From assembly GCA_030267565.1 (NCBI GenBank), contig BRXU01000059.1, forward strand, positions 135,001 through 199,000: a DNA stretch of 64,000 nt, read 5' to 3'. The stretch's first letter is position 1; each line of letters starts with the position of its first letter. The position numbers and the translations under genes are program-made. The notes beneath the pieces are model-generated. The model did not search any database. It saw only the letters and a list, made by a program, of their open reading frames with translations, and had not been told where the DNA came from. Shown here in pieces: positions 35,401-46,985 of this stretch. The stretch is from Pleodorina starrii (taxonomy: Eukaryota > Chlorophyta > Chlorophyceae > Chlamydomonadales > Volvocaceae).

Positions 35401-38400
35401 GATGCGGGTCGATGCGGGTCAATGTGGGTCAATGTGGGTCAATGCGGGTCAATGTGGGTCAATGTGGGTCGATGCGGGTCAATGTGGGTCGATGCGGGTC
35501 GATGCGGGTCAATGTGGGTCAATGTGGGTCACACCGAACTACCCCATGTGCCATGTGTGTACATTCGTTGCCAAACCCGGTAGCCCCCTCTCCAGGCAGC
35601 TTCCCCCCCCCCCACCCACCGCCCCTGCTGTCCACAGGACGTACTAAGCTAGCCACCCAAAACCCCAAACCCCCTGGCACCCCACCTCATGAGCACCAGC
35701 ATGGCGTTGGGGAAGTTGCTGAAGTTGGAATGGCGGTTGAGATACGTGCCGTGCATCATATCCCCGAACACGTTCATGCCGACGATGGCATACATGGAGA
35801 AGAACAGCAGCATGATGCCGCCCACATTGACCAGCGCTGGCAGAGAGTAGACCAGCGTCATCAGCAGCCGCTGCACGCCGGTCGCCTGGAGGGATGGGGC
35901 GGGGTGGGGCGCGGCGGGGTGGGTGGCGGTGAGGGGGCTGTCAGGGCGGGCGCTGGAAGTCAGTCCGGGGAAGTCAGTCAGACCAACTGTCGCAAAGTAG
36001 ACTACCGGGTGGGTAGACTACTACTGGTAAGGCCTAAGGCGGGTGAACTGCGACAGGAATGGCTAGTCGTAACGGGGGTGGCATCGGGGTTGAGGAAGGT
36101 GGGCCTTTTGGTCGTAAGCGGGTGGCACTGGGTTGCCGCCGTCCGAGTAGCGGGCGGGTGATCTGGGGGCAGGGCGGCATTGGGCGGCATTGGGTGCATT
36201 TCTCGCCGGGAGAAGCTGCCAGGTAGGGTCCATTGCCGAGTGGCTCGGTCCATCCCGGTCCCCGTCCCGAGCTCACCCTCCGTATCAGGCGAATGACACG
36301 CACCACCCGCAGCACCCTCAGCACGGGCATGAAGCTGATGGCGCGGGTGTTGCTGAAGTCCAGCACCACCGAAGCCCCCGACACGACCGCCACAAGGAAG
36401 TCAAACGTGTTCCAGCCGTCACGAAAATACGCGCGGGGACCGAAGGCGATTATCTTGAGCGCCGCCTCCACCAAAAAGATGAACGTGAAGACAAGGTTGC
36501 TGTACGACATGACTGCCTGCGTACGGCAGTGATCAAGCGCGCGTCAAGTGGATTGGATTGCTGTCGACGGGACTGCTGAGACTGCGGACAGGGTCGCGAC
36601 TACCGTGCCTTGCAGCAGGTGCCGTGGCTCCGTCTTTTGTAAACTGCCTTTGAACTCGCAGCTGTACATTCAAGATCACGTGCAGACACATGCCATCTGT
36701 CGTATAGTACGACAGACACAACCATAACTTATTTCCCAGTGCACAATCACACTGGCTGGAGATGCCCCTCCCCCGCGAGCATCCGTGCTCCCCTTACACA
36801 TGGGCCTCTTTAAACCTGGTCAACGGCTTCACAACCGGAGCAAGCATATTCTCCAAAAGCCCTTTGCACATGCCCTGATGTACGGTATCCATGCGGCTTC
36901 CTCCACGCCTCCCTGCCTCGCTAACAGCCCTCCCACACGCATACACACACATACACACACATCACACACATACACACACGCACCTGCCACGAGTCCGACA
37001 TGCCCGCATGCACCAGCGCCATGAACACCGTGTTAGCCAGCACGAAGGCGGTGATGGCGTTGCCGAACGCGGCGCTGGTGACGAGGTCGAACAGCGCCCT
37101 CCGCCCGGCGGGCTCCTCGGGGCGCGAGGGCCGGGGCAGCATGGCTGTTCGCAGCAGCAGCTTCTGCACCTCCACCCAGGCCTGCTGCTGGGGCGTGACG
37201 AACACCCGGGCGGCGGTCTGCTCACGCTGCAGCTCCGCCACCTGAATGGGCACACAGTCACAAACACAAACACATAGACATACAGGAGAGAGAGGGAAGA
37301 CGTCAATCGATTGACCGATTGATCGCGGGCTGGGGCAGGCCCGCCCGGGGCCCGGCCCCCTTCCCATTGCTGGGTTCAGGGTCCGCTCCCCGCTTACGCC
37401 GTCCGCTCCCTTCCTTCGCCGCGGAATCTTCTTTCTTATCCCCCAGCCCCCCAGCCCCCAACCTCACACCTTTTCCAGCGTCACACCGACAAAGACGTTG
37501 AGTATGAAGAAGGAGCACACGGTGATGAAGAGCACGAAGAACAGCAGCACCGCCGGGGAGTGGTTCCACAGCGGCTGGCTGCCCACCCCTGTAGCGTCCA
37601 CCGCGGAGAAAGCGATGTCCAGCCACAACTCCAGGGTGGCCACATTGAACAGCGTCAACATCGCAATGCCCACATTGTCAAAGTTGGCTCGCGGCTTTAT
37701 CCACCTTCGGGCGGAAGGGCAGACAGGACGGAGGAGAGGAGACGGGCAGACAGCGCTTGGGCTTGGGGGTGGGTAGGGCGGCGGGGGAAGGGGGGTTCCC
37801 GGGGGCGCCGGGTTGTGAAACCCCGCAGTACAGACACAGTGCCGAAGGGGCGCGCGTGTGCGGCTCACGGAGAGGAGAGGAGAGGAGGAGCGCGCAGGCC
37901 GAGCGGCCGATCGGCCAGGCCGGGCGACCAGTCATGCTCGGCATAAACATATTAACATGAAACGTCAAACGTCAAGCAGACCGAGGCGATGGCATCTATC
38001 AATAGCAACGGGAAAAAAATGGACGGCAGGGCGCGGCACCCCGCGCCGTGCCGCGCCGCGCCAGCCACTGCTGCTGCTGCTGCCTTCCCCCTTGCACCCA
38101 GAACTCACTGCGTCTGGATCGAGTACTCGGGCATGGTTATGTTGGCGGCGCTGTGGTAGGCGGAGTGGGTGATGGTCCGGCTGCCCGCCTCGCACCAGGA
38201 CCGCGTCAGCTCCTGGCCGTACGGCAGCACGTAGAAGGGGTCGATCCGCTCGCCGCTGGCGGCGTCGATGCAGTTGTACAGCTTGCCCTTGAACAGGTTC
38301 ACCGCCAGGATGGCGAATACGACGTAGAAGAGCAGGCACACGAGCGCTACATTGGCCATGGCCGGCAGCACCGCGAACAGCGCGTTCACCACCACACGCA

Positions 38401-41400
38401 GCCCCTCGTATCTGGGAGCAGGTCAGTGGGGTTGGGTGTAGGGTTTTAAGGTTTTTTAGGGTTACCGTAGCAAGGGGTTACCGTAGCAAGGGAGGAGGTC
38501 GTGCGTTACTAAGGGAGGATTTCGCCGAGCTTAGTCGTTAGGCGCCAGGACTTGAAACCGGTTGCGGGAGCACGGGGGCACGCCTCAAGGAACGCAATTA
38601 AACCACCTACCACGTACTTCCATACGCAAAAGCTTTTAAACGCAACGACCTTGAAGAAATTCGAGAGCAGGTATGCGGTGGCTTTTGTGAGATGGCGCAT
38701 GCGGCTGCGATGGCCCCCCCGCTGCGCGCATTCATCTGCCTCCTCACTCACCGGCTGGCGGCGCGCAGCGGCCGCAGCGCACGCAGCGTGCGCAGCACGC
38801 GCAGCATGTGCAGGTTGCTGGAGTCCTTGTCCAGCCCCACCTCCACCTCCTGCACGATCAGCAGCGCCCAGCCCACGCACACAATCACCAGGTCCAGCAC
38901 GTTCCAGCCGCTGCGGACGTAGGCGTGCGGCCCTGTAAACGCAAAGCCAAAGGTCACGATCTTGAGCCCGGCCTCCACCGTGAACACCGCCGTGAAGACG
39001 TAGTCCATGACACGCAGGGCGGTGGAAAGCCGGGAGGTGGGCTCCACAGAGGGCGCATCCAGCGCCAGGGCGACGGACGAGGCGGCGATGAAGATGAGCA
39101 TGGCGCTCTCGAAATGGCTGTTGTGCACCACGGCGAGGGAGCGCCAGCGAAGCCAGTGTTCAGGGCCGAGCAGCAGCAGCGAGCGGCCGCGGATGAGCGC
39201 GGAGAAATCCTCGTGGCGACGGACGTCGCGAAGGGAGGAGACGGCTCGGGAGAAGGAGCGGTACAGCACGCCGCCGATGGCCCCGAGGCCGCGGCCGTGC
39301 AGGGCGGTGGTGGAGGCGAAGGAGGCGGTGGAGGAGGCGGAGAGGGAGGAGAGGGACGGCTGCAGGATGCGAGCCCCGTAGGAGCGCGCATACACAACCG
39401 CCGCTGCTGGACTTGGCGGCGCGTCGTCGTCGGGGGTGCGGTGCTGGCAGCTGGCGGTGGGGGCAGCTGCAGCTGCAGCCGCGGACGTGGGCTGCAGCCG
39501 CGCGGAGGTTGGTGGTGGTGGTGCGGCAGCGGGAGGCGCCACCGCCGGTCGTCGGCCGAAGTCTGGGTCTGCACGGGAGGAGAAGCCAGAAGCGCCAAAG
39601 CTGTTGACGGCGTGGAAAGCTTGGAGCGCTGCGCCACCTGACCGGCCTCCCCCGCCGAACGCGGACGGCAGCAGCTCCTGCGGCTCCACCCTCGCGAGAC
39701 CCGGCGGGTCGGAAGACGGCCGCCCGTCGGCGTCCACCGGCACCACCCTCCGCCTGCCCCCGCCTGCCCTCTTTTTGGCCGCACCCTGCTGCACTTCGCG
39801 TGGGTTGTCTGGAAGGTCCGCTGCTTGCTGCAGCGGCCCCGGTCCCGCTGGCCCCCCCGGTCCTTGCCCGGAACCGGCGCGGTCGTCGGCACAGGTCCTG
39901 GGACTCATGGCCACAACGGCCGCTGACACATCCGCCTCCCTGCCGCTGCTGGCCGCGCGGGGGAGCCCAAACAAAGAAGGCTGTTTGGGCTCCCCCGCTG
40001 GCTGTGGTTGTTGGGAAACAACGGTGCCGCCGGTGCCGCCAGGTGCTCCGGCCGGTGCGCCGTCCCAGCCAGCCACCTCCCCTCGCCGCCCACCCGCCGG
40101 ATCGGGGCGCCCCGAATCCGAACCCGGCCCCGCGGCAGTGGCGGCGGCGGCCGCGCCGCCGGGCCCTCGGCCACAGCCCTCGGGCCACACGTCGCCCAGC
40201 GCACCGACATCGGATCCCGATCCGGATCCCGATCCGGATTCCGATCCGGATCCCGAGTCGTCCGAATCCTGGCGCTGCAGTTCGTTTCTGGCCTGCAGGT
40301 GCCAGGAGATCCCGACGGCGTCCTCTTCCCCGGGATCCCCGGGATCTGGCCTCTGTGGCGGCGGTGGAGGAGGTGGCGGCGCGTTGCCGCCTCCCGGGGA
40401 GGGCTTGCCCCTATCCGTTAGGCGGGGGCCCAAGGGCCCCGGCTCATCATCCTTATCCAAGTCTTCGCTGAAGGAGTCGAGCGCGCCTGTGCATGTGCAG
40501 TGTGGCAGGGTTGCAGCACAAAACGACACAACAGGCGCAGATGGGGAATAAGGTTTTAGGGTTTTTTAGGGTTGTTTGGGGGGTTGTTTTAGAAAGGCGG
40601 ATGCCTTTTCGGGTGGGGTGGCAGGTGGCGGGAATCCGCGGCTGGCGGGCGCGAAGGAAGCGGAAGGCCAGCGCCGCCGATTAGCAGCGGCAACAGCCGT
40701 GACGGAGTAGTTGCCTGCTGCTGGATCGCGCGCTCGTCCTTCCGTACTTCCTTCCTTCCGTACTTCCGGCCGCGTCCCAATGCCCAGGGCATAGGCAGAA
40801 GTTCCGCCCCGTCCTGATTGACACACACACACACGGGCATACGACGCCTCCTGCAAAGCGCTTATGGGTTCAGCGCTTATGGGTATGTCTTCTCTGTTAC
40901 CCAGATACCCACCCACCCGAGAAGTTGTCCAGCAGGATGGCGATGAAGAGGTTGAACACCAGGTAGGTGCCGATGAGGATGACCACAATGAAATACACCG
41001 CCGCAAGCTGTGATGTCGTACGCATGCCGTCGTACATGACGTTGTTCCAGTTTTCGCCGGTGAGCAGCTGGAACACGGTGAACATGGCCCAAAACAAATT
41101 GTCGAATTGCGCCCGCGGCACCTCCGACTTTCCCACCATGGCCAAGTACTCGCACCCGGCCGCGGTCGCGGCCGCCACCGCCGCCGAGCTGGCGTTGGTG
41201 GTTGCGGCCGCCGCCGCGTCGGCACTGGCGCAGAAGCGGTCGCAGTAGGCGAGGTCGTTGTAGAAGGAGCCCGGAGCGTCGATCCAGCTGCCGTACTGGT
41301 CGGCGCCGCAGGGCAGGTAGCAGTAAAAGTAGTTGGGGCACTCGCCCCACACCTCCTGACCCGGGGGACACACCGCGGAGGCGCCCTCCACATAGTCGCA

Positions 41401-44114
41401 AAACATAAACCTGCGGGAGGGGGAGGGGGGGGGGGGGGTAAAAAGAAGATACCGCAGCGGAGACGGAGACGGCGAGGGGGGAGCGGGAGCGGGTGTCGAG
41501 AGGAGGGAGAGGTCCAGGGAGGGAGGGAGGGGCCCAGGGATCAGAGCAGAAGCCTGCTTCCCTGGATACACCGGCCCAGTACCGCACAGGTCAGGGCAGC
41601 CGCGGTACACCTCCCTTCGACGAGGGAGTGCCTCCGGATTCATACACGAGAGCACGACCTGAAACGCGAGTCCAGTCCAGTCCAGATGCCCCAAAACGGC
41701 ACTTCCGGGATGCCCTGAAGCTCGGCGGCGCCCGATCAATCCGGATGCTGGGACCGACCCGTGGGTCACAACCCCACCGCTGCCACGCACCCCTCCCTTC
41801 CACCACCCCTTCCCGCCCTGCAGCACCATTTATACCCCGCTCCATCGGAGGGTGTGATCGATCGACTGATGCATTAATGGGTGGTGAACTGCAGCACCAG
41901 CACCAGCAGCACCAACACCACCGTTACCGTTACTCACTTGTACCCGAACAGCTGCATGCCGGTAAGCGCGGCGATGAACATGAAGAGCAGCATCAGCAGC
42001 ATGAGGTAGGTGGTGGACATGACGCTGCGGAGGATGGCGTGGATGATGACGTACAGCTCCCGCCAGTTTCGCGCCAGGCGGAACACGCGCAGCAGGCGCA
42101 GCATGCGCATCACGGACAGCGGTCCCACGTCCGCGACACGGGGGACCAGGCTGACGATCAGCTCCGCCACTGACACCACCACCACGATAAAGTCAAAGAT
42201 GTTCATGCCGTCGCTGAAGTACCTGCGCGGAGACGACGACGACGACGGTGACAACCCCACCGCAGAGAGGTCAAATAGGGGAGAGAGCGCGCGAGGAAAA
42301 GAGAGAGCGCGTGGGGGTGGGGGTTAGGGAGTGTGCGGTCGTTGCAGAGGTCGTGGTCATTGGGCCGGAGAGGCGGTGACCCAGTTGGTTAGGTGTTGGT
42401 TGGGTGAACCAGAACGCAGACAGAGGAACCAACCAACCAACCAAATAACCAACCAACCGAAACCCAGCACTGCACTTTCAGCTGTGGTAGGGTGGTATGC
42501 GCCCTACTGGCGGCCCTCCGTCCCATCTGGGTTCGTCCACTGGTAACCTAACCACCGACGATTTAATCATTCAATCATTCGCTGCGCTGGTCTGCAATGC
42601 ACTGCACTGCACGCAACTGCACTGCAATGCACTGCACTGCACGCAACTGCACTGCACTGCACGCCACTGCACTGCACTGCAATGCACTGCACTGCACTGC
42701 ACTGCACTGCACTGGTCTGCACTACACTGGTCTGCGCTCGCCTTCTGAACCCGAACGCGGCCAGCTTGACCAACAGCTCCACCGCAAAGTAGCAGGTGAG
42801 GCTCAAGTTGATGATGTTGGTGGCCTGCTCCACCTTGTACGGCATGCCGTACCAGTTGACGCACATGACGACGGTGTTGACCAGGATGAGCACAATGGTG
42901 GCGGTGCTCAGCGCCCGACTGACGGCCAGGCGGTACAGCGCCAGGCGGGTCGGGCTCAGCTGCTCCAACTCCTCGTCCATCAGCAAGGTGCCGGACTTGA
43001 CCTGTGCAGGCGGCGAGTGGGTGCGGCGGTGGGTGCGGCGGTGGGTGCGGCGGTGGGTGCGGAGAAACCAAACGGAGTCACCCGCGAAGGGTGCGGCGGT
43101 GGGTGCGGAGAAACCAATCGCGAGCGAATAGGGCTGAGGGTGCCCCTGCCTGCCAGCCCGCCCTACGCCGGAGGCCAAAGCCGCAACGCCGCGTGCGGAG
43201 CTTCGCCCGCATCATCACCAGCGCCATCTTTGTATCACCACCATCATCATCACCCTCATCATCACCATCTGGCTCCGACGTGCCCCAGGTGGGGTGCCCC
43301 TTCCCGATCCGACGCTCCGACGCTCCGACCCCGCCCGCACACACCCCACCCCACCCCACCCCACCCCACCCCACCCCACCCCACCCCACCCCACCCCACC
43401 CCACCCCACCCCACCCCACCCCACCCCACCCCACCGATCGCAGCGTTGACAGCTCCTGACCCAGCGGCTTCATCCCCGCCACGTCCGCCATGCTGAGTAC
43501 GCTGCTAGCCACCGAACCGCTCCGCTCCCAACCCCCCAGCGCCGCCTCGCCGCCATCCGCGCCGCCGCCGCCGCCCATGCCCACCCGGCGCTGCAGCTCC
43601 TTCTCCCGCCACTCCCTCTCCATGCGCTCCCGCTTCTGCTGCTGCTGCTGCCGCTCCTGGTTGTGCGTGTCGTGGTTCTCAGATGAGAACTGCAGGAAGA
43701 TGACCGCGAGCGCGAGACTGACCAGGAAGAAGGCGCCAAACACCACCAGCGCCACGAAGAAGGGCCACACCCACCAGGACACCGCGTCACTGGTGAAGTA
43801 CATCACATCCGTCCACGACTCGAGCGTGATGCACTGAAAGATGGTCAGCCAAGCCCATAAGATGTTGTCAAAGCTGGTCTTGTCGTAGTTGGGGTTGCTG
43901 TACGGCGTGCAGTACGAGTCGGCGGGGCAGACGAAGCCGCCGCCGCGCGGCCCCGGCTGCGCCACCGGCGGCGAGCTGCCGCCGGGCTGCTGGGTCCAGG
44001 AAGTGCCTACGTACAGAGGGTTTTGCCGAGAAGGTGGACAAGGGCAGGGCAGGCCCACAGGCAGCAGCAGCACCGCCACCGCCAAGACACCAACAGCGGA
44101 TATAATTTCATCTG

Positions 44115-44174
<60 letters not shown>

Positions 44175-46985
44175 GAGTACCGGCGGTAATTCTGCCGGGC
44201 ACCATGGGTAAAATGAAGAACAACAGGCCCCCGTCCGGATTGTTCTGTGTCTGGGCTGACTGACTGACTGACTGACTGGGCTGACTGGACTGACTGACTG
44301 CTTGCGTAGGTCCGCACTGACACATTTGCCGCAGGAAGGTCACACTGCTCGCGTGGGGGTCGGGAGCTGGTCTGGGCAGGAGGGGTGAAGTCGGCCTGCA
44401 GGGGGAGCTGGTCTGGGCAGGAGGGGTGAAGTCGGCCTGCAGGGGCCCGGGCTGGCTCCCCCGCTACCCCTCCGCCAGGTCAACACGCGGCTCACCTGAG
44501 GCGAGCGGCCCGCTGCAGACCGTGGAGGCTCCGTCATCTGACACAATGTACGACACATTGTGCACGGCGAGCCTGCCATCTCCTAGGGGCGTGGTGTATG
44601 AGGAGTTGAAGTCGGGTTGCCCACACCTGCAAAATGGGCAAGAGCCCCCAGGCGTCACGGCAATCATCTCCGGATAATGCCCCCACCTCTGTAACGCGGG
44701 GGCGGTGCAACGCATGCTCCCTCGCTGCCTGTGTCCCCTTCTGGGACTGCCAGCCAGCCAGTCCAACACCCCCATCTGACCAGTCAGCCAACGGCACGCA
44801 GCCGTCGGCCCCCCTTCCCTCCCTGAAAGGAGCATATCACTCCCTGACCCCCCTTCCCTTCCCTCCTCCGGCGCAGGCCACGCTGCACGCCACACGCCCC
44901 CGCACCTGTTCTTGAGCACCCCGGCAAAGAGCTGCACCGCCACAATGCCCCACACGAAGAACGTGAAGCCGCACAAGAAGAACACGTCCAGCAGCATGGG
45001 CATGGACGCAAGCATGGTGGTCACAAGCACCTGCGAGTGCCAAGTGGGGAAGGGGGGCAGGGAGGGAGGGAGGCGGGCAGGGGGGCAGGGAGGGAGGGAG
45101 GGGGTAAAAAGAAGATACCGCAGCGGAGACGGCGGGAGACGGCGGGAGGGGGCGGCCGCTGTCGGAGGTGCGGAGCGCCGGAAGGCGTGTGCGTGTATCG
45201 ATGTGGGCCTGTGTGTGGCCTCCGACGCCGGGGTGTGCGTGTGTAATGCTCTGATGCACCACAGGCATTCCGGGGCCGAGCCACTTTACACACGCAGTGG
45301 TGCACGAAGGTGCACCGCCGCCACTGGCGCCAGGAGCACCTGGTGGGGTTGGTCGCTGACCCAGCCCCATTCCCCGCCCCCGCCCACCCAGCCCCCGCAG
45401 TCGCACCTTGACGCCCTGGATCCGGGTGATTGCACGGAGCGGCCTCAGCACCCGAACGGTTCGCACTGCCGTCATGTTTCCGGACCTGCAGCGGCAGCAG
45501 CGGCAGCAGGGGCGGGGCCGGACCGGGCGGGGCCGGGCGGGGTCGGGTTGGACCGCAAGTCGGGGGACATACGGTTGGGGGCCGCATGGGGTGGGAGTGG
45601 CAGGTTGGGCGCCGGATAGCTCTCCAGGGCGAGGGTGCGACCCTGGCGGTGCGGCCACCCAGAGGAGGCCGACCTCGCCCGCCTGCCCCATCGCTGGGAA
45701 GGGCGGACAGCGAGGGAAGGGGAGGGAAGAGGAGGGTGCCGACCAGTCGACTCTACTCGACCGGCGCCGACCACCGGATGAAACTGCACGCTACTGGGAC
45801 AAAGACCGGACCGACCCGCTCGCACACATGGGGCCACCTTAACACGGCTGCTGATGTTCGGCAGTCTGCTTTGGCCACACTCCCCAAACCCTTTGTGGAC
45901 TCTGGGGACTCTGCGAACCCGCCGTTCCGTCGCGCGGCAGGGCTCCCAGCTCCCAGCACCTGTCCCTGTACGGCATTGCGCACGCGGTGCTCACGTGAAG
46001 ATGTCCACCAGGCCCAGTGCAACCACCCCGAAGTCGATGACGTTCCATCCTGCGGCATGATGCACATGACACACCAGTCCGATTGGCTGAAAGGCTGAAA
46101 GGCGGGCGCAGCGAGGTCGCGGGCCCAACGATGCAGCGAAGCGACGAAGCTACAAGTCCAGCGTAAGAGTTTTAGGGTTTTAGCTTAGCTAAGCTTCAGC
46201 GCTTTTTGCATGGTGTCTCAAACGCTACGCTACATACGGAAAACTGGCCGCCGCCGGGGGAAGCGCGCTTCCACAGTCCACCAGATGAGTGTGCTGCGCA
46301 CAGCCCCAGCCCGTGTCGGAAGGCCGTAACCCGCTCCAGCGCCTCTCACCGTCCCGCAGATACGTTCCCGGCGCCAGGAAGAATCCCATGGACACAATCT
46401 TTAGCAGCGCCTCGGCGCTGAAGATGGCCACCTGCAGCGAGGGCGGCGACGCGGTCGTGCTGGGGATGTCGGTGCTTGCGTGCAACCCCCACCCGGGGTA
46501 ACTGTCGACAACTGTCGGACGCGCGCCGGATTAGCTCACCCACAAGTACTCAAACTTGTCCAGTACTTTCCCACTGCTTGTGTGGTCAAATCCATAGCGG
46601 TTGCTGCTCATGCCCAGAGTAATGCAGTTGCATAGGATACAGAAGAGGATGAAGTTTTCGAACTGCTTCGAGTGTGACAGAAGGATACATAACTGTCGGA
46701 TTGTATTGCTCTTCCTTATACAAAAAAGGGATGTCTCCGGGTAGCCGAAGGCCACGACCTGCGTCCATGCAACCGGAGCGTCAACGTAACCCGTTCCGCA
46801 TCGAAGGGCTGGAAGCAGACGAAGCATACCGCTAGATGAGCAGACCCTGCCCGCTTAGTCCAGCTCGCCAGTGTCCTAGGAGAGCCCAACAGCTTTATTT
46901 CCGCAGAGCCTCCGCCGTTGGCCGAATCTCGACCGAAATGGACCGCTCCGGGGCTGCGACATAGCTGCCCAGCGCTGTCTGCCAT
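32494..46985 (-). CDS. Four-domain voltage-gated calcium channel alpha subunit, E/E/E/E filter (paralogue B)
   Basis: Nineteen exons close in frame to 2153 residues, 5' to 3': 46985-46830, 46758-46540, 46431-46350, 46049-45995, 45485-45407, 45030-44906, 44626-44496, 44006-43435, 43001-42742, 42222-41938, 41410-40917, 40486-38752, 38411-38109, 37704-37470, 37241-36984, 36516-36277, 35885-35686, 33669-33102 and 32958-32494. Four S1-S6 repeats carry Arg-rich S4 helices. Filter glutamates are 345 (TLESW), 774 (TGENW), 1524 (TLELW) and 1815 (TGESW), the calcium-selective ring of Cav channels. The C terminus holds a degenerate EF loop (DPAASGAIHASEL), then EPPLG, VTFLETLHALAG and an IQ-like helix (AAVQGFLARHNMRQ), as in animal Cav1/Cav2 tails. 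The II-III linker is long and Pro/Ala/Gln-rich. One intron (after 42742) has a GC donor. Its role would be voltage-gated calcium entry in the plasma or flagellar membrane. The first exon is a prediction. Confidence 0.9.
33783..35531. repeat. 10-bp minisatellite (VNTR), about 175 units, in a channel intron
   Basis: The unit is RATGYGGGTC. Nearly all units differ only at position 1 (A or G) and position 5 (T or C), with rare TGTGTC, ATATG, CACTG and GATC variants. It fills most of the intron between the minus-strand channel exons 35885-35686 and 33669-33102. Ten is not a multiple of three, so every frame encodes the same decapeptide MWVNVGQCGS-like repeat and gives false open frames up to 798 codons. 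Confidence 0.98.
38440..38740. other. Intron of the minus-strand channel with AT-richer insert
   Basis: Between exons 40486-38752 and 38411-38109 the intron includes telomere-like GGTTTTTTAGGGTTACC near 38450 and a less GC-rich block at about 38590-38690. On the minus strand it has GGTTTCAAGTCC, weakly like a polymerase III B box. It could be a decayed SINE; the evidence is thin. Confidence 0.3.
41437..41474 (-). repeat. Dispersed intronic repeat family A (copy in channel B intron)
   Basis: In minus-strand sense it reads CCGTCTCCGCTGCGGTATCT followed by TCTTTTTACCCC, ending in the pyrimidine tract before the acceptor at 41411. Other copies: 16228-16253, 23504-23544, 37396-37444, 45103-45140, 54851-54890, 63924-63960 and a weak one at about 54570-54600. 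Confidence 0.85.
42597..42722. repeat. CTGCA-type satellite in channel intron
   Basis: Pentamers CTGCA with ACGCAACTG and AATG interruptions run through the first part of the minus-strand intron that starts at 42741. Confidence 0.9.
43338..43435. repeat. (CCCCA)n satellite starting at a splice donor
   Basis: About nineteen perfect pentamers. On the minus strand the array reads GTGGG repeated, and its first unit is the 5' splice site of the exon ending at 43435. Confidence 0.96.
44115..44174. repeat. (TCTG)n tetranucleotide repeat in channel intron
   Basis: About fifteen TCTG units, followed at 44259-44300 by a run of GACT units. Both lie between the minus-strand channel exons ending at 44496 and starting at 44006. 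Confidence 0.96.
44364..44445. repeat. 41-bp tandem duplication in channel intron
   Basis: The block starting GAGCTGGTCTGGGCAGGAGG occurs twice in direct succession with a period of 41 bases and no visible difference, so it is recent. Confidence 0.92.

Noticed and set aside
33783..35531. CRISPR-like array
   Set aside because: There are no spacers: units are contiguous 10-mers, and the host is a eukaryote.
33765..36161. Open frames of up to 798 codons encoding a repeated MWVNVGQCGS-like decapeptide
   Set aside because: A direct by-product of the 10-bp VNTR, which is open in all three frames; it lies in an intron and partly over an exon of the opposite-strand channel.
40550..40590. Interstitial telomere (TTTTAGGG-like runs; also near 38440, 46168, 47380, 25965)
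   Set aside because: Only one to three degenerate units each, in AT-rich parts of introns or intergenic DNA; too short to claim telomeric origin.
43078..43430. Extension of the channel B exon into a Gly/Trp repeat open frame
   Set aside because: This is the GTGGG satellite of the intron; the frame-preserving donor at 43434 and homology place the exon end at 43435.
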